In this document: positions 1 to 7,704 of the stretch, in pieces
Layout: each line of letters opens with the position of its first letter
Position numbering within the stretch: the stretch's first letter is position 1
Assembly (NCBI GenBank): GCA_031277355.1
Contig: JAITMN010000171.1
Span: 1 to 12,281 of the forward strand
DNA: 12,281 nt
From: Nevskiaceae bacterium
GTDB taxonomy: Bacteria; Pseudomonadota; Gammaproteobacteria; Steroidobacterales; Steroidobacteraceae
Direction: 5' to 3'
Translations under genes and position numbers: made by a program
The notes under the pieces: generated by a model
Databases searched by the model: none
What the model was told of the DNA's origin: nothing
The model's input: only the letters and a program-made list of their open reading frames with translations

Positions 1-1330
<1,330 letters not shown>

Positions 1331-1334
<4 letters not shown>

Positions 1335-1975
1335 GGATTGCGTCCCTCATTGGTGGATGGTCTGTCGGAAATGCTGCGTTCGATGTTTGCGATCGCGTCG
1401 AGTTTGGCTTGCGCGTCCTGCAACGCCGCGCGCAGCCGGGCGTTTTCTTCCAATTCGGTTTGCAGACGCCGCGCCGCGTTCGCGTTGGCATTGGCGGTGC
1501 GCTGGCGTTCCTTCTCGCGTTGAATCTCGGCCACCAGTCGATCGACTTCGGCCAGCAATCGCAGTTCGTCGTCCACGCGCTGCAACTCGACGATGGCGAT
1601 GGCGCGCTCGGGCGGCGACAACAGTTCGGGCCGTGCCAGTGTTTCGCGCAGCAATTGCTGCGCCTGCGGCAGATCGCGTCCGGGGTGTCCGGGTGTGGCC
1701 AGCGCCAGCGCATAGTGCAACGCCTCCGGGCCCTGGCGATTGAATTCCCAGCCGGTTCGCGCGCTGGCGAGCGCTTCGGCCTGTTCGGCCGGACTGCCTT
1801 GCACCAACTGCTCCTGCGTCGTGGCAATGACGTTGAGCCGCGCTGTTTGCACGGCTTCATTGCTCGGCGCGGGCGGCGCGGCCACCGGTTTGCGCAGGCT
1901 GAAGCCGTCCAGGTTGGCGCAACCGGTGAGCGCAAGCGAGGCCATCAACGACAGTGCGGCGCTACGCGGCAGCAT
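1331..1975 (-). CDS. qseG: QseG-like outer-membrane lipoprotein of the GlrK/GlrR system
   Basis: A 214-residue lipoprotein lies between the kinase and regulator genes, the place qseG (yfhG) occupies in enterobacteria, where QseG interacts with the QseE/GlrK sensor. I chose the ATG at 1975 because it puts a signal peptide and lipobox at the very N-terminus (LTGC, lipidated Cys 19), and AGGA lies 8 bases upstream. A longer in-frame start at 2056 would add 27 residues inside the kinase coding region and spoil the signal peptide. Ala after the Cys predicts outer-membrane sorting. The rest is helical: Gln/Ala/Leu-rich segments (45–130) and a strongly charged coiled-coil stretch (about 125–200, REKER and QTELEENARLRAALQDAQ), then a short polar tail. 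The start overlaps the kinase end by 14 bases and the stop overlaps the regulator GTG. Identification rests mostly on position, lipobox and coiled coil; sequence conservation in this family is low. Confidence 0.85.
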
Positions 1976-3431
1976 GAGCCGTATCCTGCGCGGGAGTTGC
2001 CAGCGCGGTGCGCAAGGGCATGCGGATGCGAAAGTGCGCGCCCGGCCATTCGCCATCGACGATGTCGACCTTGCCCTGATGCGCCATCACGAATTCCAGC
2101 ACCACCGACAACCCGATGCCGGTGCCGCGCACGTGCCCGCCCGGCGCCTTGCCCGTATAGAACGCATCGAACACCTGTTTGCGTTCATTCGGCGCAATGC
2201 CCGGACCCGTATCGCCCACTTCCAGCACCAGTTCACCCGCATCGGCGCGTGCGCGCATGTAGATCGTGCCGCCGCGCGGCGTGTACTTCACCGCGTTCGA
2301 CAGCAGATTCTCCAGAATCAACCGCAGCTTGCCGCGATCGGCATGGATCGTCAGATCATCGATGCTGACTTCCAGCCGCAGCCGCTGCGACAACAGCGCC
2401 AGTTGCTGATTCTCGATGATCTGCTTCACCAGCCCCTGAAGCCGGAATTCGCTGATTTCAAGGCCCACGCTGCTGGTCTGCCAGGCGCTGAAACTGAGCA
2501 GGTTTTCGATCATCCGCTGCAAGCGGATGCCGTTGTCGCGCAGGATGCCGGTGACTTCGCGCTGACCGTGTTCGAGCTGACCCACCGCGCCATCCATCAG
2601 CAGTTCCGTGCCTTCGCGGATGTTCGCCAGCGGCGTTTTCAACTCGTGCGACATGTGGCGCAGAAAACGATTGCGCTCCTGCGCGAGGTCGAGCAAACGC
2701 TGACGCAGCCATTCGAGCTGACGGCCCAATTGCTCCAGGTCCACCGGGCCGTTGATCCGGATCGGCCGCACGAACGCGCCGCTGCCCAGTTCGTCGATGG
2801 CGCGGTCGATCTGGCGCAGCGGACGCGACAGCAGCAGCGAGAACAGCAGAATCGCCACCACCGATATCGGAATCAGCAGCACGAAGCCCCAGAACATCAG
2901 TTCCTGCGCCCGCGCGCTGCGCTCGCGAAGGTTCGCCACACCGGCGTCGATCTGCGTGTTGGACTGCGTGGCGATTTCATTCGCCAGTTGCTGCATGCGG
3001 GCGATGTCGGTCAGCAGCGCGTTGAAGGGCAGTTCCGCGTAGGGCGTTTGTTGCAGGTGGGAGGCGAGGTTGCCGCGCAGATCACCGATCTCGCGCAGCA
3101 GCGATTGCGCCGGTTCGGAGCGCATCTGGCTTTGCAGTTCCACCTCGGTCTGTAGCAGACGCTCGTCCTGCGTCTGAAGCGCGGGCAGCAGCTTGGGGTC
3201 GTCGAGTACCTGATACAGGCGCAGTTGCCGCTCCAGTTGAGCCGCCTGCGTGAACAGCGACTGCGTCAGCCGCGTGCCGTTGACGCCCTCGGCCACGATC
3301 AGCTCGCTGGTGGCCGCCAGCCGCCGCATCTGAACGCCGGCAATGACCAACCCCGCCACCAGCGGCAGCGTAACGATTGCAAAACCCAGCAGCACGAGCC
3401 CGCTGAGCGATCGGGGGCGGAGGAAGGCCAT
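1962..3431 (-). CDS. glrK: GlrK/QseE-like sensor histidine kinase
   Basis: A 489-residue inner-membrane sensor kinase, first gene of the operon. Transmembrane helix 1 spans about 10–32, followed by a periplasmic, mainly helical sensor region (33–178) and transmembrane helix 2 (about 179–201). A HAMP segment follows (202–250). The H-box FLRHMSHELKTPLANIREG has phosphorylated His 262. The N-box is LENLLSNAVKY (N379), the G1 box DTGPGIA (407–413) and the G2 box GTGIGLSV (436–443). The H-box and the following EGTELL match E. coli GlrK closely, and gene order with qseG and glrR supports the same system. In E. coli this kinase phosphorylates GlrR and affects glmY and rpoE expression; the signal here is unknown. 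The ATG at 3431 has no clear ribosome-binding site and sits only 7 bases after a good −10 element, so the message may be leaderless. No catalytic residue appears missing. Confidence 0.94.
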   Translation of the reverse strand: MAFLRPRSLSGLVLLGFAIVTLPLVAGLVIAGVQMRRLAATSELIVAEGVNGTRLTQSLFTQAAQLERQLRLYQVLDDPKLLPALQTQDERLLQTEVELQSQMRSEPAQSLLREIGDLRGNLASHLQQTPYAELPFNALLTDIARMQQLANEIATQSNTQIDAGVANLRERSARAQELMFWGFVLLIPISVVAILLFSLLLSRPLRQIDRAIDELGSGAFVRPIRINGPVDLEQLGRQLEWLRQRLLDLAQERNRFLRHMSHELKTPLANIREGTELLMDGAVGQLEHGQREVTGILRDNGIRLQRMIENLLSFSAWQTSSVGLEISEFRLQGLVKQIIENQQLALLSQRLRLEVSIDDLTIHADRGKLRLILENLLSNAVKYTPRGGTIYMRARADAGELVLEVGDTGPGIAPNERKQVFDAFYTGKAPGGHVRGTGIGLSVVLEFVMAHQGKVDIVDGEWPGAHFRIRMPLRTALATPAQDTAHAAA

Positions 3432-3438
3432 CCCCGGG

Positions 3439-3468
3439 ATTCTAAGTCGGACCCCTCAAGGCTGTCTG
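3439..3468 (-). promoter_or_regulatory. Candidate sigma-70 promoter of the glrK operon
   Basis: On the minus strand CAGACA (3468–3463, 4 of 6 to TTGACA) is followed after 18 bases by TAGAAT (3444–3439, 5 of 6 to TATAAT). Seven bases (CCCGGGG) separate the −10 from the kinase ATG, so transcription would begin at or one or two bases before the start codon. The call is from consensus match only. Confidence 0.45.
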
Positions 3469-3523
3469 TATGTCTGCGGGCGGCGAAACGCCGTTGCGTC
3501 GAGGAAAATCCTGCCGGTTGCAG

Positions 3524-4525
3524 TCAACTCCAGGGATGGTGCTTGAGCTTTTCTTCCCACGCCAGCGAACTGGCGACGATCCGGTCCAGATCGTCGAATT
3601 GGGGCTGCCAGCCCAGCACTTGGCGAATACGCTCGCAGCGGGCGATCAGTTCCGGCGGATCGCCCGCGCGCCGGGGCTGCTCGATCACGCGCAGCGGCCG
3701 CCCGGACACGCGCTCCACCGCGCGGATCACCTCGCGCACGCTGTAGCCATGCCCGTAGCCGCAGTTCAGCACCTGCGAGGCTCCGCCGCCGCGCAGGTAG
3801 TCCACCGCCAGCAGGTGCGCGCTGGCGAGGTCTTCCACATGGATGTAATCGCGCACGCCGGTGCCGTCGGGCGTGGGGTAATCGGTGCCGAAGACGCTGA
3901 TGCCCTCGCGCCGCCCGACGCTGGCCTCGCAGGCCACCTTGAGCAGCAGCGTCGCGTTGCGCGTGGACTGACCGATGCGGCCCGTGGGATCGGAGCCGGC
4001 GACGTTGAAATAGCGCAGCACCGTGTAGCGCAGACGCGAGGCCGCGCCGACGTCGCGCAGCATCCATTCGGACATCAGCTTCGACGTGCCATAGGGATTG
4101 ATCGGCGCGAGCGGGGAATCCTCCGCCGCAACGCCCGTGGCGGGCATGCCATACACCGCCGCCGTGGAGGAGAACACGAAATGCCGCACGTCATGCGCCA
4201 CGCACGCGGCCAGCAGCGAGCGGGTCTGGCAGGTGTTGTTGCCGTAGTATTTCAGCGGATCGGCTACGGACTCCGGCACGATGGTGTGGGCGGCAAAATG
4301 AATCACCGTGCGCACGCCGTGTTCGTTTATCAGCCTGCCCACCAGCGCGGCATCGCCCACGTCGCCCTGCACCAGCGGTGCGCCGAGGGCCTTGGCTGCC
4401 TGGGCAAAGCCGGTGCTGAGATTGTCGAGCACCAGCACTTTCTCGCCGGCGGCCAGCAACTGCTGTACCGTGTGACTGCCAATGTAGCCCGCGCCGCCCG
4501 TGACCAGTATCGCTCCCTCTGCCAC
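3524..4525 (-). CDS. galE: UDP-glucose 4-epimerase
   Basis: A 333-residue short-chain dehydrogenase-fold enzyme that interconverts UDP-glucose and UDP-galactose with bound NAD, supplying galactose for surface polysaccharide. The N-terminal NAD motif is TGGAGYIGSHT (9–19), with LDNLS (33–37) and GDVGD (54–58) also typical. The catalytic set is SST (119–121), Y145 and K149 in NPYGTSK. RYFNVAGSD (171–179) and the substrate-side DYPTPDGTGVRDYIHVEDLA segment (215–234) are characteristic of GalE/ExoB. Length is normal. The start is GTG at 4525: it directly precedes the first strand of the Rossmann fold and has GGAGAG 5 bases upstream (4536–4531). The long upstream in-frame extension towards 5200 is antisense to the kinase gene and was discarded. 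No other Leloir-pathway gene adjoins it, so a role in surface-sugar synthesis is more likely than galactose catabolism; that is inference. Confidence 0.95.
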   Translation of the reverse strand: MAEGAILVTGGAGYIGSHTVQQLLAAGEKVLVLDNLSTGFAQAAKALGAPLVQGDVGDAALVGRLINEHGVRTVIHFAAHTIVPESVADPLKYYGNNTCQTRSLLAACVAHDVRHFVFSSTAAVYGMPATGVAAEDSPLAPINPYGTSKLMSEWMLRDVGAASRLRYTVLRYFNVAGSDPTGRIGQSTRNATLLLKVACEASVGRREGISVFGTDYPTPDGTGVRDYIHVEDLASAHLLAVDYLRGGGASQVLNCGYGHGYSVREVIRAVERVSGRPLRVIEQPRRAGDPPELIARCERIRQVLGWQPQFDDLDRIVASSLAWEEKLKHHPWS

Positions 4526-4530
4526 CGTGA

Positions 4531-4536
4531 CTCTCC
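4531..4536 (-). promoter_or_regulatory. Ribosome-binding site fixing the galE GTG start
   Basis: GGAGAG on the minus strand lies 5 bases before the GTG at 4525. It supports this start over upstream in-frame codons. Confidence 0.6.
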
Positions 4537-4582
4537 GTTGTTGCGCCCATCGCGCCGGGCGGGCGTTGCTGTCCGAGCCGAT

Positions 4583-4588
4583 TATGAT
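4583..4588 (+). promoter_or_regulatory. Candidate −10 element for the srkA-like gene
   Basis: TATGAT (5 of 6) ends 18 bases before the GTG start at 4607, in the 81-base divergent gap with galE. No convincing −35 lies 16–18 bases upstream. The same bases read on the other strand give CATAAT, so they could also serve galE. Expected transcription start near 4595 would leave only about 12 bases of leader. Confidence 0.25.
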
Positions 4589-4606
4589 ACTCCCTGGACT
4601 TGCCTC

Positions 4607-5623
4607 GTGAGTGCCGCCACGCCGTTTGCCGGCCTTGACCCGGAAGCCGTGCTCGCCGCTGTCGCCACGCTGGGCTTTGAACCCGATGGCCGCTTGCTCG
4701 CGCTGAACAGCTACGAAAATCGCGTCTATCGCGTGGGCGTGGAGCCCGACGCGCGCCTTGAGCCGCAGCCGTTGGTGGCCGGCAATCTGATCGTCGCGAA
4801 GTTCTACCGTGATGCGCGCTGGAGCGATGCGCAGATTCGCGAGGAACATCACTTCGCGCGGCAATTGGCGGCGGCGGAACTGCCGGTGGCCGCGCCGCTT
4901 GAATGTGACGGCGACACGCTGCTGTGGCATGCCGGATTCCGCTTCGCGCTGTTTCCCTGCTGGCGCGGCGCGGCCCCGGAACTGGATGATCGGGGCAATC
5001 GCGAGCTGTTGGGCCGCACGCTGGGCCGTCTGCATGCCGTGGGCGCCACGAGCCGTTTCGCGCAGCGTCCGTCGATCACGGCCTGGCAGTGCGGCGAGCG
5101 GGCGCGGCGGCAGTTGCTGGCCTCCGGCCGCGTTCCGGCGTCGGTGGAGGACAAATACGCCGAAGTGTCGGCCACGCTGGTGGAGTCGGTGCGGCTGCAC
5201 TGGGAGGCCGCCGGTCCGCTGCGCTCATTGCGTCTGCACGGAGACTGCCACCTGGGCAATGTGCTGTGGAACGCCCACGGACCGGTGTTCGTCGATCTGG
5301 ACGACTGCCTCACCGGCCCGGCCGTTCAAGACCTGTGGATGCTCTGCGCCGGCTCTCCCGGCCAGCGCGAACAGGAGTGGGCGCAACTGCTCACCGGCTA
5401 TCGCCAATTCGCCGATTTCGACGCCACCGAACTGCGAGTGGTCGAAGCGCTGCGCGCAATGCGGATGCTGAACCATGCGGCCTGGGTGGCGCAGCGCTGG
5501 GCCGATCCGGCCTTTCCCCGCGCCTTCCCCTGGTTCGGGCAGATTCGCTACTGGGAGAACCACGTCACGGAGTTGCACGAACAGTTGGAGGCGTTGGAGG
5601 CCCCGCCGCTGGGCCTGTGCTAA
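4607..5623 (+). CDS. srkA: SrkA/RdoA-type stress-response Ser/Thr protein kinase
   Basis: A 338-residue cytoplasmic kinase of the aminoglycoside-phosphotransferase fold, close to the 328 residues of E. coli SrkA (YihE/RdoA), which is tied to the Cpx envelope-stress response and protects against stress-induced death. The N-lobe has the family-typical LNSYENRVYRVG (33–44), VAKFYR (63–68, with the likely ATP-binding Lys 65) and REEHHFARQL (78–87). The catalytic loop is LHGDCHLGNVLW (210–221), with D213 as probable base and N218. The metal-binding motif follows as VDLDDC (229–234). The C-terminal RAMRMLNHAAWVAQRW and PWFGQIRYWE segments are also typical. The start is GTG at 4607, the first plausible codon giving the expected N-terminus; no Shine-Dalgarno sequence is visible. 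The open frame continues upstream to 3470, but that part is antisense to galE. The stop overlaps the next gene (TAATG). Confidence 0.92.
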   Translation: MSAATPFAGLDPEAVLAAVATLGFEPDGRLLALNSYENRVYRVGVEPDARLEPQPLVAGNLIVAKFYRDARWSDAQIREEHHFARQLAAAELPVAAPLECDGDTLLWHAGFRFALFPCWRGAAPELDDRGNRELLGRTLGRLHAVGATSRFAQRPSITAWQCGERARRQLLASGRVPASVEDKYAEVSATLVESVRLHWEAAGPLRSLRLHGDCHLGNVLWNAHGPVFVDLDDCLTGPAVQDLWMLCAGSPGQREQEWAQLLTGYRQFADFDATELRVVEALRAMRMLNHAAWVAQRWADPAFPRAFPWFGQIRYWENHVTELHEQLEALEAPPLGLC

Positions 5624-6198
5624 TGTCGGCGCGTCCAATGGTCACAGCGCCCACCAGAAGCAGTTTGGAACGCCGCGTCAGCGGTGGTGTGCGTTGTTGC
5701 CTGCTGTTGGCGCTGGGCGCGCTGGCGGCCTCTTGCAGCCGCGAAACGCCCACGCCGGCCGTAACGTCATCGGTATCCACGGCGCGGCCGGCCACTTCGA
5801 CATCGCAGCCGGAGTTCGTCGCCGCCGTGGCGGTGGGCGCGACCGCGCTGCCGCTGACGATCGCCTTCAACCTCCCCGCTGCGCCGGTGGTGGGGCAAAG
5901 CGCCAGTGTGGCGCTGACGATCACGGTGAGCGAGCCGATGTCGCGCATTCAGATCGAAGCCAGCGGCCTGAAGCTGCTGCTTGATGAGGCGTCGGCGAAA
6001 CAGGTGCTGGACGACGTGCGGCCCGGCGAACCCCGGCAATTGCAGTTCAGCGTAACCCCGCAGGCCGCAGGGCTGATCGACGTGGAATTGAGCGTGCAGG
6101 CCCCGGTTGACGGGGCCACGCGAACTTCGCGTTACGCGATTCCGGTGCTGGTCGAGGCCGCGCCGCCCGGTGAAGGGACGGTCGCGGCCGATAGCTGA
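5623..6198 (+). CDS. Uncharacterised lipoprotein or secreted protein with a beta-sandwich-like domain
   Basis: I do not recognise this 191-residue protein. The ATG at 5623 shares its A with the kinase stop codon (TAATG), so the two genes are probably co-translated; a second in-frame ATG at 5638 is an alternative start. The N-terminus is a signal sequence: Arg-rich (RRVSGGVR), a hydrophobic stretch CCLLLALGALAA, then SC. The lipobox LAASC is imperfect (Ala at −3), so lipidation is likely but not certain. A Ser/Thr/Pro-rich spacer of about 25 residues follows. From about 77 to 180, alternating hydrophobic strands (SASVALTITVSEP, RQLQFSVTPQAAGLIDVELS, TSRYAIPVLVE) suggest an immunoglobulin-like or fibronectin-type beta sandwich. 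No catalytic motif is visible. It ends 3 bases from the convergent gene. Function unknown; the coupling suggests a link to envelope stress, as an inference. Confidence 0.8.
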   Translation: MSARPMVTAPTRSSLERRVSGGVRCCLLLALGALAASCSRETPTPAVTSSVSTARPATSTSQPEFVAAVAVGATALPLTIAFNLPAAPVVGQSASVALTITVSEPMSRIQIEASGLKLLLDEASAKQVLDDVRPGEPRQLQFSVTPQAAGLIDVELSVQAPVDGATRTSRYAIPVLVEAAPPGEGTVAADS

Positions 6199-6201
6199 TC
6201 T

Positions 6202-6678
6202 TTAGACGGTGAAGCCGATCCAGCGGCCCATCACGAGCACCAGCACCCAGATCGCCAGCGACGCATATCCGGCCACACGCGCTGCCTGCGGCGGACGGCC
6301 GCCATCCCAGCTTGCCACGTCGCGCAACGTGACCTTGTGGAAGTACAGCATGTTCAGGCCGGCCAGCAGCAACAGGAACATCTTGACGATGAACTCCGTG
6401 TTGGCCATGTAGCCCTGTGCGTTGGAGGTGAACAGCGCCGTGCCGGTGATGGCCGCGACGATGAAAGCGCCCCAGGTCCACGGCAGCAGCCGATCCGACA
6501 GATAGGTGAAGCGCAGGTTCAGCGACGTGAGGCCGACCAGCCGGGTGTCGACGATGACGATGGTGCCGAAGACCATCGCCAGCGCAATGACGTGCACCGA
6601 CTCAAGATACGGGAACCAAACCTCGCTGACAGCGACGGCCAAGGGGGTGTTTTGCAGCCATTCGATGAATGAATTCAC
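6202..6678 (-). CDS. DUF6644-like four-helix membrane protein (second of a tandem pair)
   Basis: A 158-residue integral inner-membrane protein of unknown function. Four hydrophobic helices are predicted at about 24–45, 66–84, 95–113 and 136–156. His 29 in SVHVIALAMVFG lies in helix 1, and His 114 follows helix 3. It aligns by eye with its upstream neighbour: VHVIALAMVFG with IHIICLSALFG, a TG/SG turn in helix 2, EFIVKMF with AFYFKMV, and a Gly-Arg near the C-terminus (GRWIGF with GRLIAY). This suggests a local duplication followed by divergence. The start is GTG at 6678. The gap to the upstream gene is 10 bases, and the GAGG ribosome-binding site overlaps that gene's stop (TGAGG), so the pair is one transcript. 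DUF6644 membership is from memory of the family; no enzymatic function is known to me. Confidence 0.82.
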   Translation of the reverse strand: MNSFIEWLQNTPLAVAVSEVWFPYLESVHVIALAMVFGTIVIVDTRLVGLTSLNLRFTYLSDRLLPWTWGAFIVAAITGTALFTSNAQGYMANTEFIVKMFLLLLAGLNMLYFHKVTLRDVASWDGGRPPQAARVAGYASLAIWVLVLVMGRWIGFTV

Positions 6679-6688
6679 GGGAGGGGCC

Positions 6689-7171
6689 TCAGTAAGACTC
6701 GATGTAGGCGATGAGACGACCGGCTACGATGATGCCGCTCCAGAGCAGCATCGTGCAGACGGCGACGGCGCTGTGCACTGGCGTGAGCTGCGTGGACTCG
6801 CTGCGCGCGGCGCGCGCCAGCCAGAGCGTGAGCCCAACCACGACGACCAGACACACCATCTTGAAGTAGAAGGCCGGGTTCGTGATCGTGCGTCCCGGTT
6901 CGGCAGTGATCAGCAGCAGGCCGGAGATCACCAGCACGATCAGCAGCGTCCAGATGGCCGAAGTGACGCGGGCGCTCAGATGTTGCAGCGGCTCGCTGAC
7001 GATGCCGCGACCCATGAAGCGCAGCGCCAGAATCAGCGCGCATCCGAATAGCGCGGACAGACAGATGATGTGGATCACCTGAATGAACATGATCGCGTTG
7101 TTGGTGGTCTGAATGATTTGGCTAAAGCCTGTTTCAGACAGCCACGTGCTGAAACTATGCAATTGCTCCAC
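6689..7171 (-). CDS. DUF6644-like four-helix membrane protein (first of a tandem pair)
   Basis: A 160-residue integral inner-membrane protein, paralogous to its downstream neighbour. Helices are predicted at about 26–50, 70–90, 101–119 and 135–153. The shared motifs are IHIICLSALFG in helix 1 (His 34), ISGLLLITAEPGR (82–94), the FYFKM entry into helix 3, and GRLIAY at the end of helix 4. A buried His in helix 1 and the small size would suit metal or haem binding, but there is no second conserved His pair as in classical b-type cytochromes. The start is GTG at 7171, preceded by a strong GAGGGGG site 9 bases upstream (7187–7181). It is transcribed divergently from the DUF6152-like gene 125 bases away. 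Function unknown; the family call is moderately sure, the membrane topology very sure. Confidence 0.83.
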   Translation of the reverse strand: MEQLHSFSTWLSETGFSQIIQTTNNAIMFIQVIHIICLSALFGCALILALRFMGRGIVSEPLQHLSARVTSAIWTLLIVLVISGLLLITAEPGRTITNPAFYFKMVCLVVVVGLTLWLARAARSESTQLTPVHSAVAVCTMLLWSGIIVAGRLIAYIESY

Positions 7172-7242
7172 TTGTGCTAGCCCCCTCTTTGGCGCTTGAT
7201 TTCGGTATTCTGGCAGCCTCGTGGCTCCCGGGTCGGCGGAAG

Positions 7243-7248
7243 TATAAT
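7243..7248 (+). promoter_or_regulatory. Perfect −10 element upstream of the DUF6152-like gene
   Basis: TATAAT matches the sigma-70 −10 consensus fully and lies 48 bases before the first base of the ATG at 7297. No good −35 sits 16–18 bases upstream (the positions read CGTGGC or similar), so an activator or another sigma factor may be needed. A read-through from further upstream is impossible on this strand because the neighbouring genes point the other way. Confidence 0.5.
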
Positions 7249-7296
7249 GTGTGACTGAATCGGCTGTCGATGCTCTGTTTTGCAGGAGAAGGCCAA

Positions 7297-7704
7297 ATGT
7301 TGACGAGAATCAAAACCAGTACCGCTGCCATTGCGCTGCTGCTGTCGTTGGCAACGGCATTGCCTGTGCTGGCGCATCATTCCTTCGCCGTGTTCTTCGA
7401 CTCCGAGAAGATGATCACGATGGAAGGTGTGGTTGAGCAATTCCAGTTCCGCAATCCGCATGGCCTGATCAGCTTCACCGTGCGGCAGCCTGATGGCAAG
7501 TCGGCAAAGTGGCGGGCCGAAACGAATTCCCCATCGATACTCGAACGGCGCGGTTGGAAGCGCGACAGCCTGAAGGCCGGCGATCAGATCAAGGTGGAAG
7601 GCTGGCCTGCGCGCGATGGCTCCAACTACATGCGCATGCGTTCGGTGGTGCGCGCCGATGGCGCGCCGGTGGGCGTGCCGTTTGAAACCACGGAGCAGAA
7701 ATGA
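7297..7704 (+). CDS. DUF6152-like secreted protein with a His-His mature N-terminus
   Basis: A 135-residue exported protein of unknown function. The ATG at 7297 has AGGAGA 7 bases upstream (7284–7289) and starts a clean signal peptide: basic MLTRIK, hydrophobic core to 24, cleavage predicted after VLA at residue 26. A start at 7270 would add nine residues before it and lacks this ribosome-binding site. The mature protein would begin HHSFAVFFD, the sequence I associate with DUF6152. Conserved-looking segments follow: EGVVEQFQFRNPHG (43–56) and LKAGDQIKVEGWPARDGSNY (92–111). The strand pattern could form a small OB-like barrel; this is inference. The stop overlaps the next start (ATGA), so the two are translationally coupled. 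N-terminal and NPH histidines make metal binding plausible but unproven. Confidence 0.85.
   Translation: MLTRIKTSTAAIALLLSLATALPVLAHHSFAVFFDSEKMITMEGVVEQFQFRNPHGLISFTVRQPDGKSAKWRAETNSPSILERRGWKRDSLKAGDQIKVEGWPARDGSNYMRMRSVVRADGAPVGVPFETTEQK

Noticed and set aside
3481..3493. CGGCG-AAA-CGCCG hairpin between glrK and galE as a terminator
   Set aside because: The stem is only five pairs and no T-run follows on the minus strand. Too weak to call.
3522..3527. TTGACT on the minus strand at the galE stop codon as a −35 for glrK
   Set aside because: No −10-like hexamer follows at 16–18 bases (the position reads CCTCGA). The TAGAAT nearer the kinase start is a better candidate.
3470..4606. Upstream part of the 717-codon plus-strand frame ending in srkA
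   Set aside because: It is antisense to galE. The kinase homology begins at the GTG at 4607, so this is open frame by chance and not a fused domain.
4526..5200. N-terminal extension of the galE frame
   Set aside because: It is antisense to the kinase gene; the Rossmann fold starts right after GTG 4525, which has its own ribosome-binding site.
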